Assembly: GCF_004363045.1 (NCBI RefSeq)
Contig: NZ_SNYJ01000009.1
Span: forward strand, 62,001 to 126,000
Length of the DNA: 64,000 nucleotides
Direction of reading: 5' to 3'
Origin: Aureibacillus halotolerans
Lineage (GTDB): Bacteria > Bacillota > Bacilli > Bacillales > DSM-28697
The notes beneath the pieces were generated by a model. That model saw only the letters and a list, made by a program, of their open reading frames with translations, had not been told where the DNA came from and did no database searches. Position 1 is the stretch's first letter. Each line of letters opens with the position of its first letter. Positions 50,058 to 58,989 of the stretch are shown piece after piece. The position numbers and the translations under genes are program-made.

Positions 50058-50612
50058 TTACGCAACAAATTTGAGACCAAATACAATAAGAACGACGCCA
50101 CCGAGCACTTGACTGTATGGCCCTAACCACGCACTCAGCCGATGCCCTAACCATAATCCGAACCACGTCAAACAAGCACTGAATAATCCCATCAATGTAA
50201 TGCTTAAGAAAACATGTGCACCCGATATGCCTAGTGAAAGACCAACTGAAAAGCTGTCGACACTTACCCCAAAGCAAAACGCGAAGAGAGCAAGTCCACG
50301 AGGTGCCTTCTTATATCCATTATGCTTTGAAAGTGACTGAATGGCCATTTGAATCCCTAGCAAAAGCAGGACAACGCCTGCAATAATTGAAGCCCCGCGA
50401 CCTAAATGGACAGACATTACTTGTCCGATCCAGATCCCTGCCAATGGCATCCCCATATGAAAAACACCAATGAGCAAAGGAATGGAGACCATTTGACTTC
50501 TCCGTAGCTTTAACGTTCCTAAACCGATCGACACCGAAAAAGCGTCCATACTTAATGCGACAGACAGCAAACAAAGCGATACCAGCTCTGCAACCATCAA
50601 GGATGGCTCCAT
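50058..50612 (-). CDS. mntP: Manganese efflux pump MntP (YwlD)
   Basis: A 184-residue membrane protein with six helices arranged as two inverted repeats. The Asp-containing motifs ALSMDAFSVSIG and CFGVSVDSFSVGLSLG are the expected Mn2+ pathway residues. It exports excess manganese. AAGGGGG precedes the ATG. No Mn riboswitch (yybP-ykoY) is visible upstream. It keeps the order tsaC-mntP-ywlE. Confidence 0.92.
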   Translation of the reverse strand: MEPSLMVAELVSLCLLSVALSMDAFSVSIGLGTLKLRRSQMVSIPLLIGVFHMGMPLAGIWIGQVMSVHLGRGASIIAGVVLLLLGIQMAIQSLSKHNGYKKAPRGLALFAFCFGVSVDSFSVGLSLGISGAHVFLSITLMGLFSACLTWFGLWLGHRLSAWLGPYSQVLGGVVLIVFGLKFVA

Positions 50613-51639
50613 AATTTTCCCCCTTGAGCAATACTAGTCCAATGTATGCTTCAGAAGAGAAAAGTAGACCCTTGATTAGGGCTCCTGAGATTGGAACAAA
50701 ATGGCCGATACGGTTTCCTTTTTCTCAGTAACTTTCACACCTTACATTTGGCAGACACTTTGAGATTTAGTGGGAAAACTGAAATTCATTGTTGGCTTTG
50801 CTTTTTATACAGCTGCCATACGCTCGCTTTCCGCGGGCGAACTGCGAGCCTCCTCGATCGCTTGCACGCTCTGTGGGGTCTCGCTTAGCTCGCTTTTCCC
50901 GCTGGAGTCTCGCTAGTGGCTGCTTTTAATGATGCACTTGTTTTTTATGCTATGACATGAATTAAAAAGGATTCATCTCGTTATTTGGAGCTTAGAGATT
51001 CGCTTAGTTACTAAAAAGCGATCCTTTAGAAAATAAAGGATCGTGAACTTTGACACTTTTATATTTTCTAAATACAGCAGGCGTTGTCTTGAAGAGGTTC
51101 ATTTTTCTATGTCACCTCGCGTCCACTCAAGCATAGCCAGCGTTGATGTAACTTTGCATGAAACGATGCACTTCCTTGTCTTGTTCACAAAAGCAACACG
51201 CCTTAACACGCTTTTTTTCCGTTATACGAGACCGAGACAAAAAAACCATTTACGCAGAAACAACCATCAGCGTAGTCAACATACGTAGACTCCTGCGGGA
51301 ACAGCGCGAGCTGAAGATCCCGCAGGAAAGCTTGCTTTCCGAGGAAGCTGAAGCCGTGCCCGCGGAAAGCGAAGTATTTTGACGAAGTGGTCGAAAGGAC
51401 CTCATCTTGTTTTCTTTTCACCCTACGGGTACAAGCGCAACATCGATTCGAAAGTACCGCATCGTGTTTTCTTTGCCGCTGGAGTCTCGCTAATGGCAGC
51501 TTTTAATGATGCACTCATTTTTCATGGTGTTACATAAATTGTAAATTGTCTCAGTAAGAAAAACAGGAACGGTTCATGTTCTCATTTGGCAAAGAAACGT
51601 CGTGGGGCTAGAAAGTAATTTGAACGGTCACACCACATT
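50613..51639. repeat. 1-kb repeat-filled spacer between mntP and tsaC
   Basis: No gene supported. Two direct repeats beginning GCTGGAGTCTCGCTA and containing GCTTTTAATGATGCACT lie at about 50902-50963 and 51477-51540. They flank the structured element copy 5. The segment 50820-50935 is another common bacillus intergenic sequence type (CGCTTTCCGCGGGCGAACT). Short pieces shared with the composite elements (ACGCAGAAACAACCATCAGCG; CAACATCGATTCGAAAG) also occur. Confidence 0.65.
51275..51383 (+). repeat. Structured intergenic element, copy 5
   Basis: 109 bp, bounded by GTCAACATAC and GTATTTTGAC. The outer tract is GCGGG with CCCGC, where copies 2-4 have GTGGG with CCCAC. An extra 9-bp stem CCTGCGGGA/TCCCGCAGG forms in this copy. 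The central hairpin keeps GGAAAGC with GCTTTCC. Confidence 0.88.
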
Positions 51640-51700
51640 AAAAAACAAAGGCTATCCTCAAAAGTCATGTCTATGACTTTTGGGACAGCCCCTGTTTTTT
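51640..51700. terminator. Terminator of tsaC (bidirectional in form)
   Basis: AAAAGTCA and TGACTTTT pair around a six-base loop, with outer GGCT/AGCC and T/A runs on both sides. It lies about 30 bp after the tsaC stop codon. Confidence 0.8.
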
Positions 51701-51729
51701 GCTCTACTGTTATCGTATCCTGTTGCGCT

Positions 51730-52788
51730 TTACTCGCCGACTCGATACCATTGATGGCCTGCCGCTTTCGTGAGGCGATTCATTATGGCGGCACCGATGC
51801 CAGTTTCAGAAACAGTCTCACTAAGGATGATATCCACAGGCTGGGTATCAAAGGCTCGCAAGCTTGCAAAAAGTGCACTTGCGACCTTATCTGGTTCGTT
51901 CACATTGCCACAAATGACACTGTACGCTGCCATCGCTTGCAGCGTCTCGTTTTCCTCAAACAAGAGAAGCCCCACTTTTTTCCCTTCGGCTTGGTATGCT
52001 TTTACAGCATCCTCCATAGAGATAGACTGCTTGTCCACAAGCAACAGTGTTGCTTTAGGTGCATAATGTGTATATTTAACTCCTGGTGATTTCGGTTGGA
52101 TGGTGGCTTCTTTTAAGGCAGGGTCTATGGCGATCGGTCCTATAAGGGCTTCAATCGCCTCCTTCGTCACACCACCAGGACGAAGAATCACCGGCTTGTC
52201 CCCCGAACAATCCACAACTGTGGACTCTACACCAACACCAGCGAGCCCTCCGTCCACAAGTCCATCTATTTTACCGTTTAAATCCTCCCATACATGGGCG
52301 CCACTTGTAGGACTTGGGCGCCCTGACATATTTGCACTTGGGGCAGCTAATGGGAGGCCAGCGGCATTGATTAACGCTAAAGCGATTGGGTGCTCCGGCA
52401 TTCGTATTCCAACGGTCTCCAACCCCGCGGTAACGGCTGCCGTGACTGCGCCGGCATGTGGTACGACAAGCGTGAGAGCCCCTGGCCAAAACGCTTCAGC
52501 CAGTGCCTCTGCATAGTCCGGAAGATCTGATGCCAACTCATAGAGCTGCTTCTCTGAGCTAATGTGGACAATTAAAGGGTTGTCTACAGGGCGGCCTTTT
52601 GCTTTAAAAATTCTGCGCACCGCTTCTTCGTTATACGCGTTCGCCCCGAGTCCATACACTGTTTCTGTCGGGAATGCGACGGTACCTCCTGCTCGTAATA
52701 CCTTTGCAGCCTCCCCAATTTTCTGATCATCACCAGGTGTTGCTAACAATTTATCCACAGACCAGCGAATGGTTTGTTTACTATTCAA
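51730..52788 (-). CDS. tsaC: Threonylcarbamoyl-AMP synthase (TsaC2/Sua5, YwlC)
   Basis: A 352-residue enzyme making threonylcarbamoyl-adenylate for the t6A37 tRNA modification. The YrdC domain (about 20-200) has FPTETVYGLGAN and the KGRPVDNPLIVH motif. The C-terminal Sua5 domain (about 240-350) closes over the site. The start is TTG at 52788, nine to ten bases after AGGAG; the ATG at 52845 has none and would read through DnaA-box sequence. A DnaA-box cluster overlaps the start region. Confidence 0.93.
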   Translation of the reverse strand: MNSKQTIRWSVDKLLATPGDDQKIGEAAKVLRAGGTVAFPTETVYGLGANAYNEEAVRRIFKAKGRPVDNPLIVHISSEKQLYELASDLPDYAEALAEAFWPGALTLVVPHAGAVTAAVTAGLETVGIRMPEHPIALALINAAGLPLAAPSANMSGRPSPTSGAHVWEDLNGKIDGLVDGGLAGVGVESTVVDCSGDKPVILRPGGVTKEAIEALIGPIAIDPALKEATIQPKSPGVKYTHYAPKATLLLVDKQSISMEDAVKAYQAEGKKVGLLLFEENETLQAMAAYSVICGNVNEPDKVASALFASLRAFDTQPVDIILSETVSETGIGAAIMNRLTKAAGHQWYRVGE

Positions 52789-52878
52789 TTGATGACACTC
52801 CTGACCTGTCAATGTTTTCAACAACGTAAACCAAGTTATCCCCATTCAGTGGATAACTTAGTCCTCAGTTGTGCATAA
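52751..52878. promoter_or_regulatory. DnaA-box cluster at the tsaC (ywlC) start
   Basis: Exact boxes TTATCCACA (52751-52759, plus) and TTATGCACA (52870-52878, minus) flank two one-mismatch boxes: TTATCCCCA (52836-52844, plus) and TTATCCACT (52848-52856, minus). Four in 128 bp is far above chance. The ywlC locus is one of the DnaA-box clusters described in B. subtilis (recalled, not checked), so this looks like a conserved DnaA regulatory site. Confidence 0.75.
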
Positions 52879-52890
52879 CCTGTGGGTAGC

Positions 52891-53313
52891 TTATGGCCGA
52901 CACGCAAGAACTCGGTGCGTTCCTTGCTGCTCGAGCTGCTGTTCTACCCACGCCGGTACTAGTTCTGTTCGCTCAACGAATCCGAACCACGAAAATAATT
53001 CATCCAATGCATTGGAGGTTTGACCAACAAATACAGTGGCCATGCCTCTCTTTTTTGCTGTATACAAAACGCCTTCAAAAAAAGCGTATAGTCCTGCAGA
53101 TCCACCAACACTGTGATACACAAAAGCTTGCAGTAGCATTGCGTCATTTTCTTTCAGTAAATAACACGCTGCGATTAATTCTTCATTGGCTTTCATCAAC
53201 ACGAAGTTTTGAGGGTCCTTTTCCACCACATCGATTGTACACGGGGACGCATCGTAAAATCGCTGCAATCGTTGTGCATCTTGCTCTTGTCCAACACTCA
53301 CTTTATGTGTCAC
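52891..53313 (-). CDS. GNAT-like acetyltransferase domain protein (YwlB position)
   Basis: A 140-residue protein. The central segment VYHSVGGSAGLYAFFEGVLYTAKKRG and the end FSWFGFVERTELVPAWV match a small GNAT fold in the style of the ArgA/YwlB group. The acetyl-CoA loop is weak, so activity is uncertain. In B. subtilis ywlB occupies the place between spoIIR/ywlA and ywlC. The GTG at 53313 is six bases after AAGGAGG; upstream in-frame codons lack a site. Confidence 0.65.
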   Translation of the reverse strand: MTHKVSVGQEQDAQRLQRFYDASPCTIDVVEKDPQNFVLMKANEELIAACYLLKENDAMLLQAFVYHSVGGSAGLYAFFEGVLYTAKKRGMATVFVGQTSNALDELFSWFGFVERTELVPAWVEQQLEQQGTHRVLACRP

Positions 53314-53427
53314 TCCGCTCCTCCTTATCAACTCTTCTAATAAACGAGAGATTCTTCTAACTCTATGAAGAAAAGGAAGAGCATAGAACGAACATTGCAT
53401 GAATCGTATTTCGTCATGAAATTGGCG

Positions 53428-54054
53428 TTAATTGGTCAACAATCCCCAAAGACCTTGAATCCATTCTACGATAAAGAATTTCATTTCGCCTGAGTCACTT
53501 GGTTTATCTGATTGCTGTGTATCTGATTCAGGTTCAGCAGGCACGGCATCGCCCCCAGAAAAGTCAATGAAACAAAGTGGGGGAAAGAGCACACACCACC
53601 AGTTTGCTCCCTTCGCCTCGCCTAATGAGATGACAACCGCTTCGTATTGGCCGGCGGGATAGACCATTTGTCCGTACATTTTCGTTGGAAACGCTGCTTC
53701 GCCGTAAGATACCTCTACTCGTTGCTGCACCCCTGCTTTTTTCAATTCCTCCTGCACAAGCTGTTCAATCGCAGGCACTTTTTCCGCAACAACGTTCCGC
53801 GCTTCATCAATGTCCTCTAGGTCCATGACCCATGTTGTCATGGCGTCCGTTACTTGATCACGGATCGCTCGTTTTAATTCTTGATCAGCAGCAGAATCGC
53901 TATTGGCCAATATACGCAAGCGGATCGCCTCATTGGGAATCACCCGCGTTTCTACCATTGTTTCTCCCAAAGCTTGTACTGGGGAAGCTTGTGAAAATAA
54001 AAATGTATTGCTCGATAATAATAGAATATACATAATGGCTAGTTTTTTTAGCAT
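53428..54054 (-). CDS. spoIIR: Stage II sporulation protein R (SpoIIR)
   Basis: A 208-residue protein secreted from the forespore. It triggers SpoIIGA to process pro-sigma-E in the mother cell. A signal peptide (about 1-24) is followed by the conserved domain with IPNEAIRLRILANSDSAADQ and WWCVLFPPLCFIDF. A polar C-terminal linker follows. The ATG at 54054 is favoured over a GTG three codons earlier. A possible sigma-F promoter lies just upstream. Confidence 0.94.
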   Translation of the reverse strand: MLKKLAIMYILLLSSNTFLFSQASPVQALGETMVETRVIPNEAIRLRILANSDSAADQELKRAIRDQVTDAMTTWVMDLEDIDEARNVVAEKVPAIEQLVQEELKKAGVQQRVEVSYGEAAFPTKMYGQMVYPAGQYEAVVISLGEAKGANWWCVLFPPLCFIDFSGGDAVPAEPESDTQQSDKPSDSGEMKFFIVEWIQGLWGLLTN

Positions 54055-54079
54055 AATGCCCACCGTCCTCTCACTACAA

Positions 54080-54108
54080 CAGTGTCTCCGGCTTTATGCT
54101 TTTTAAAC
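54080..54108 (-). promoter_or_regulatory. Candidate sigma-F promoter of spoIIR
   Basis: On the minus strand GTTTA is followed after 14 bp by GGAGACACTG, which fits the sigma-F -10 pattern GGnnAnAnTn. The -35 match and spacing are weaker. spoIIR is a known sigma-F gene. Confidence 0.42.
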
Positions 54109-54143
54109 TATGAATCTTTTATTTTTTCATACAGGATGTCCTT

Positions 54144-55001
54144 TCATTGCACAATCATGACAATGCGATCCCTATGATTCATATCTTGAAGACATCTTAC
54201 CGACGCGTGAGGCATGGCCTCTTGCATAATCTTAGACACCGACGCTCCTTGATCGTAGCCAATTTCAAAAGCGGCAATGCCTGGTTTTTCTAGTACGGAT
54301 GGAAGTTGACTGGCGATCTGCTCATAAAGCTCGACGCCTCGATCGCCGCCGATAAGCGCTTGCTTCGGCTCATACTGACGTACAGTCTCTTCAAGGCCTT
54401 CCCAATCCTTTTGTGAAATGTAAGGAGGATTGGACACAATCACGCTCGCTGTTTCGCCTTTTTCAATGAAAGGCGACAGCAAACTGCCATGGTGAAAGTC
54501 GATATGCGCATTGTGCCTAGCAGCATTTTGTTTAGCAATGGCAATGGCGTCTGCGGAAATATCCACAGCCAAAACTGAGCTATGTGGATAAGTCCCGGCC
54601 AAGGAAACGGCAATAATGCCACTTCCTGTCCCTATATCTACGATTGTTGCTGGCGGTCCAGGAAATACATCCTTAATCGCCTCTTCAACCGCCATCACCA
54701 ATTCCTCCGTTTCTGGTCGAGGAATGAGGACATCTGGTGTCACGCTAAACGTTCTTCCTAGAAATTGCTCCTGGCCTGTCAAATATTGCAGTGGCTGACC
54801 TTTCGCATGCTGATGAAGTAGCTCATCCAGTTGTGCTTGAGTGTTTTCTGGCATCGGGTCACGAAGTGAAGCTAGAAGCTTGGCTCGATCCATTTGGAGG
54901 ACATGCATGCAAAGCCATTCTGCGACACGCTCTTCTCGCTGGTGCTGACGTAAAAAAAACGAAGCCTTACGCAGGACTTCGTCTATCGTTCGAAGCGTCA
55001 T
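54144..55001 (-). CDS. prmC: Release-factor glutamine methyltransferase PrmC
   Basis: A 285-residue SAM-dependent enzyme that methylates the Gln of the GGQ motif in release factors. The SAM loop is [15 protein letters not shown] and the catalytic motif is NPPY. An N-terminal helical domain precedes it. Its ATG overlaps the prfA stop by four bases, coupling the modifier to its substrate. Confidence 0.97.
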   Translation of the reverse strand: MTLRTIDEVLRKASFFLRQHQREERVAEWLCMHVLQMDRAKLLASLRDPMPENTQAQLDELLHQHAKGQPLQYLTGQEQFLGRTFSVTPDVLIPRPETEELVMAVEEAIKDVFPGPPATIVDIGTGSGIIAVSLAGTYPHSSVLAVDISADAIAIAKQNAARHNAHIDFHHGSLLSPFIEKGETASVIVSNPPYISQKDWEGLEETVRQYEPKQALIGGDRGVELYEQIASQLPSVLEKPGIAAFEIGYDQGASVSKIMQEAMPHASVRCLQDMNHRDRIVMIVQ

Positions 55002-56068
55002 TCGGCGTTGGCCTCCATCGCATTTGTTTGTTCTTCCATAATGAGCGCATCAATAAACTCTTCAAGCTTCCCTTGCAGGATTTGATCAAGCTTTTGGATC
55101 GTAAGCCCAATTCGATGATCCGTCACTCGGTTTTGCGGAAAATTGTACGTTCGAATTCGTTCTGAGCGATCGCCGCTTCCAACAGCCGATTTTCTCGTCT
55201 CATCGTATTCAGCTCGTGCTTCTTGAAGAAATTTATCGTACACGCGGGCACGCAAAACTTTCATTGCTTTTTCTTTGTTCTTGATTTGCGATTTTTCATC
55301 CTGGCAGGACACGACAACGCCTGTAGGCATATGCGTTAGTCGCACGGCTGACATCGTCGTATTGACGCTCTGTCCGCCTGGGCCACTAGAGGTAAACGTA
55401 TCCACACGAATATCCTTTTCGTGGATATTGACCTCCACCTCTTCTGCTTCGGGGAGAGCCGCAACCGTAGCTGTTGATGTGTGAATTCGCCCGCCTGATT
55501 CCGTTTCTGGAACACGCTGCACACGGTGAGCGCCATTTTCAAATTTCAGTCTTGAGTATGCTCCTTGTCCAGTGACCATAAAAATGATTTCCTTGAAGCC
55601 CCCGACACCTGTCGAGCTCGAATCAATCACTTCCGTCTTCCAACCTTGAGATTCAGCAAAGCGGGAGTACATACGATACAAATCGCCAGCAAACAAGGCT
55701 GCCTCGTCTCCACCAGCGGCACCGCGAACTTCCATAATAACGTTTTTGTCATCATTAGGGTCCTTCGGGAGCAACAAAATTCGCAGCGCATCAGCTAAAG
55801 ATTGCTCGCGTTCCTGAAGCTCAGAGATCTCTTCCTTTACCATTGTTCTCATCTCATCATCCAGTTTCTCATCGAGCATTGCTTTCGCTTCAGTCAATGC
55901 TTCATAAACCTCTTTATACTCTCGATACACTTCTACCTTTTCGGTCAAATCAGACTGTTCTTTTGAGTACTCTCTAAGTTTATTCGTGTCACTAATTATA
56001 TCTGGATCACTTAACAGACCATTTAACTTTTCATAACGTTCTTCAACTGATTTTAATCGCTCGAACAC
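54998..56068 (-). CDS. prfA: Peptide chain release factor 1
   Basis: A 356-residue factor that ends translation at UAA and UAG. The GGQ motif lies in [13 protein letters not shown], and the PxT anticodon-like loop lies in the preceding domain. GTG start at 56068 after GAGGTGA. Full length. Confidence 0.98.
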   Translation of the reverse strand: MFERLKSVEERYEKLNGLLSDPDIISDTNKLREYSKEQSDLTEKVEVYREYKEVYEALTEAKAMLDEKLDDEMRTMVKEEISELQEREQSLADALRILLLPKDPNDDKNVIMEVRGAAGGDEAALFAGDLYRMYSRFAESQGWKTEVIDSSSTGVGGFKEIIFMVTGQGAYSRLKFENGAHRVQRVPETESGGRIHTSTATVAALPEAEEVEVNIHEKDIRVDTFTSSGPGGQSVNTTMSAVRLTHMPTGVVVSCQDEKSQIKNKEKAMKVLRARVYDKFLQEARAEYDETRKSAVGSGDRSERIRTYNFPQNRVTDHRIGLTIQKLDQILQGKLEEFIDALIMEEQTNAMEANAE

Positions 56069-56257
56069 CTAGGTCACCTCTATTTTCAAATACTACAATC
56101 TCAATTGTCTAATCAATTGCCGTACATATCACATACGTTCCCTATTGTAGTATAGAGGAGGACAAGGGTCAAAAGCAATAACCCACCCGTTGAAGTTGCT
56201 TGAAAGGGTTCGTTTTAGGGAAATATGATGATAGGTTTTGGATAGGAGGATGAAGAC

Positions 56258-57589
56258 ATGCACTTTGTAATCATTGGTGGCGACGCAGCCGGCATGAGTG
56301 CTGCTATGCAAATCGTTCGAACGAAGGATTCACCTCGTATTACTGTGTTAGAGAAAGGGACAGTGTTTTCGTATGGCCAATGTGGGCTTCCTTACTTTAT
56401 CGGTGGCCATCTCACCTCAAGTGATGACCTCATCGCCCGGTCACGTGAAGACTTTGAGAACAAATACGGCATTGATACACGAGTGCTCTACGACGTCCAA
56501 AAGGTGGACACTCATGAAAAGCTCGTCATGGGAATGGACTATGGAAATAACCAGCCCTTTTCCATCTCTTATGATGTTCTGCTCGTTGCTTCTGGCGCGA
56601 GCCCTAAGATTCCGGACTGGCCCGGTACCAATCTCAAAGGTGTTCATACGATAAAAACCGTACCCGAAGCAGAGCGCATTTATGAACAACTGCCTGACAT
56701 TGAACATGTTGTCGTCATCGGCGGTGGGTATGTCGGTTTAGAGGCAGCTGAAAATTTTAAGGAGCAGGGCAAACACGTCACGATCATTCAACGATCAAAC
56801 CAACTAGCGCCAATGCTCGACGAAGACCTTGCAGAGCTGGCCCTTAAAGAGGCAGAGGCGAACGGCGTCAATGTCGTTTTAAATGCCACTGTCGAGGGTC
56901 TTGAGGGGTCTTCAAAGGTTCACCACGTAATGACAAGCAAGGGTCGTTATGCTGCTGATTTGGTCATTATTGCCGCTGGTATTACGCCGAATACATCGTT
57001 TTTGCCCAATGATACATTTCACAAAGCCCGCAATGGAGCTGTTCTAGTGGACGCCTATATGCGAACGAACGTCGAGAATGTATTTGCTGCTGGTGATTGT
57101 GCCACCCATTACAATATCGTCAAGCGGACCCAGGACTATATGCCCCTTGGCACAACAGCGAACAAGCAAGGCCAAATCGCAGGGCAAAACATGGCAGGGC
57201 TGTCTAGGGCATTTAAAGGGATTACAGGTACATCGATTCTTCGCTTCTTCGGACTTGAAATTGCTAAAACGGGGTTGTCTGGCGCAGAATGCGAAGCGCT
57301 TGATTTTCCTTATAAGGTGACGGAAGCGAACGCCACGGATATTGCCAGCTACTTTACCAACAGAGAAAAAATGACCATTCGCCTGTTCTATCATGCCGAC
57401 AATCAAAAGCTACTTGGCGGACAAATCATCGGACGCCACGGCGTGGACAAACGTATAGATGTGCTGTCGGTCGCATTGTTCCACGGGATGTGCCTAAAGG
57501 ATTTGGAGGATCTTGATCTTAGCTATGCCCCTCCATTTAACTCTGTGTGGGACCCTCTTCAACAGGTGGCACGCCGTACAAAGACATAA
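56258..57589 (+). CDS. CoA-disulfide reductase (FAD/NAD(P)H oxidoreductase)
   Basis: A 443-residue flavoprotein. The FAD loop is IIGGDAAGMSAA, the active Cys42 lies in FSYGQCGLPYFIGG, and the NAD(P) loop is VVIGGGYVGLEAAENF. It most resembles CoA-disulfide reductase, which keeps coenzyme A reduced in bacteria lacking glutathione; NADH oxidase and polysulfide reductase are close relatives. AGGAGG precedes the ATG. On the plus strand, inserted between prfA and tdk. Confidence 0.88.
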   Translation: MHFVIIGGDAAGMSAAMQIVRTKDSPRITVLEKGTVFSYGQCGLPYFIGGHLTSSDDLIARSREDFENKYGIDTRVLYDVQKVDTHEKLVMGMDYGNNQPFSISYDVLLVASGASPKIPDWPGTNLKGVHTIKTVPEAERIYEQLPDIEHVVVIGGGYVGLEAAENFKEQGKHVTIIQRSNQLAPMLDEDLAELALKEAEANGVNVVLNATVEGLEGSSKVHHVMTSKGRYAADLVIIAAGITPNTSFLPNDTFHKARNGAVLVDAYMRTNVENVFAAGDCATHYNIVKRTQDYMPLGTTANKQGQIAGQNMAGLSRAFKGITGTSILRFFGLEIAKTGLSGAECEALDFPYKVTEANATDIASYFTNREKMTIRLFYHADNQKLLGGQIIGRHGVDKRIDVLSVALFHGMCLKDLEDLDLSYAPPFNSVWDPLQQVARRTKT

Positions 57590-57593
57590 AACG

Positions 57594-57632
57594 AACAAAG
57601 AACGTGCCTTTTGATGCGGCACGTTCTTTGTT
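57594..57632. terminator. Terminator of the CoA-disulfide reductase gene
   Basis: A perfect 14-bp stem, ACAAAGAACGTGCC with GGCACGTTCTTTGT, around a nine-base loop, just after the stop codon. The T run is interrupted by G. Confidence 0.8.
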
Positions 57633-57660
57633 GTTGTTCTGATAATGAGAGCACCGCTCC

Positions 57661-57769
57661 GGGCACTTTTCCTTCTTTTGGGCACTTCACACCGATTTTC
57701 GGACACTTTGACTGCTTTTTCGGGCACGCGCACCTGATTTCCGGGCACTTCATGCTCTTTTCCGGGCAC
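57661..57769. repeat. 21-bp-pitch intergenic array (array 3)
   Basis: GGGCAC-type cores start at 57661, 57680, 57701, 57722, 57743 and 57764: one step of 19, then four of exactly 21 bp. On the opposite strand the core is GTGCCCG followed by A-rich sequence, so it shares TGCnCG with arrays 1 and 2. It lies between converging genes. Confidence 0.8.
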
Positions 57770-57796
57770 TTTTCATTCTTTCGTGCCCTTTTATTG

Positions 57797-58219
57797 TTAC
57801 CGAATCGTCAAATGAATATCGTATCTAGGCATTTGCGCTCGAAGTTGGTCAAAAAGCAAATCGGTTAAGCGTTCTTTTTCCGCAGGTGTAAAACGTTTTT
57901 GAAAACGGGCCTGAATTGTCACGCGGTTGCCATCAATGGCCACCATTGTTGATCGTACCCCTTCTGTCTCATTGACCGTTCGTTTGATGGCACGTTGATC
58001 GTCACCTAAGTCAGGGCGATTTTCTACCAGATCACGAAATGCGGGATTTTGGTTAATCGATGAAGGGTCTCCATCCGCCAGGTTTCGTGCATATAGCCCG
58101 TTACGGTTCTCTGTATGTTGCGTATTTGATACAGCTCCATTTTCTTCGAGAGGGTCACTTGCCCCACCACATGCGGTTAGTAAAAGCACTAGGCTTGCAC
58201 TCATAAACACTCGTCGCAT
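57797..58219 (-). CDS. YhcN/YlaJ-type spore lipoprotein
   Basis: A 140-residue lipoprotein; the lipobox LTAC gives an acylated Cys near residue 17. The mature domain has the YhcN/YlaJ pattern of alternating strands (IKRTVNETEGVRSTMVAIDGNRVTIQARF-like). Homologues are found in the inner membrane of spores and affect germination, which is inference here. AAAGGAGGTG precedes the ATG at 58219. Confidence 0.8.
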   Translation of the reverse strand: MRRVFMSASLVLLLTACGGASDPLEENGAVSNTQHTENRNGLYARNLADGDPSSINQNPAFRDLVENRPDLGDDQRAIKRTVNETEGVRSTMVAIDGNRVTIQARFQKRFTPAEKERLTDLLFDQLRAQMPRYDIHLTIR

Positions 58220-58274
58220 GCCACCCACCTCCTTTTAAGAGGTAGTTTGCGCTGGTCACAAGCGACTTATTCAA

Positions 58275-58856
58275 CTACGTGGCGACGATATGACAAACGC
58301 GGCAACGGGATTCGTAAGCTTCTTCACCACCAACAACAATTAATGGGTCCGTCGCCCTTGCAGGTTTCCCGTCAACAAGCCGTTGTGTGCGGCTGGCTTT
58401 TTTGCCACATTGGGCGCACACTCCCTGGAGCTTTGTGACACGGTCAGACATTGATAATAAGCGCGACACATGAGGGAAGGGTTCTCCTTTAAAATCAAGG
58501 TCCAGACCGGCTGCGATCACGTGATGGCCCCGATCAGCTACGCGTAACATATTGTCCACAATGGCTTCGTCAAAAAATTGAACTTCATCAACCGCTACCC
58601 ACAGGATATCCTCATTCACCGCTTCTAAAAGCGCTTCGCTAGACATCATCACGTGACTATCCTCCGCATCGCCGTTATGCGACACAACACGGGTTTGGCT
58701 GTACCGATGATCAATGGATGGCTTAAAGACTTGAATGTCTTCATTTGCCTCCCGAATCGCTCGGATACGTTGGATCAATGCTTCTGTTTTTCCTGCAAAC
58801 ATACTGCCACAAATGACTTCAATACTGCCCTGACGCACAATCGTCTGTCCTTTCAT
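58275..58856 (-). CDS. tdk: Thymidine kinase
   Basis: A 193-residue salvage enzyme phosphorylating thymidine. The P-loop is GSMFAGKTE; the Asp-Glu pair lies in WVAVDEVQFF; four Cys (CAQCG and CRVCH) hold the structural zinc. ATG at 58856 is preceded by AGGGTG. In B. subtilis rpmE lies between rho and tdk; it is absent here. Confidence 0.97.
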   Translation of the reverse strand: MKGQTIVRQGSIEVICGSMFAGKTEALIQRIRAIREANEDIQVFKPSIDHRYSQTRVVSHNGDAEDSHVMMSSEALLEAVNEDILWVAVDEVQFFDEAIVDNMLRVADRGHHVIAAGLDLDFKGEPFPHVSRLLSMSDRVTKLQGVCAQCGKKASRTQRLVDGKPARATDPLIVVGGEEAYESRCRVCHIVAT

Positions 58857-58960
58857 TTCAAACACCCTGCCTTTTTATGTAAAGATCTTTATTAATTAAA
58901 CGAAAGGGACAGTCCTACAACCGATGCCCTCTCACTTCTTCACTTCGTCATTTCAATAGA

Positions 58961-58987
58961 AAACGGCCCATCGAGGCGCCGTATGTT
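58961..58987 (-). terminator. Probable terminator of rho
   Basis: AAACGGC and GCCGT(AT)GTTT pair around a ten-base loop with T-rich sequence after it on the minus strand. Between rho and tdk. Confidence 0.55.
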
Positions 58988-58989
58988 TA

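Noticed and set aside
50613-50760. Mn2+ (yybP-ykoY) riboswitch before mntP
   Set aside because: The conserved loop sequences and paired stems are not visible in the leader.
52751-52878. Chromosomal replication origin
   Set aside because: DnaA boxes cluster, but dnaA, dnaN and an AT-rich unwinding region are absent; a regulatory cluster fits better.
57494-57769. Open frames with Cys-Pro heptads
   Set aside because: Product of array 3 (21-bp period). No ribosome site, and they overlap the reductase gene and its terminator.
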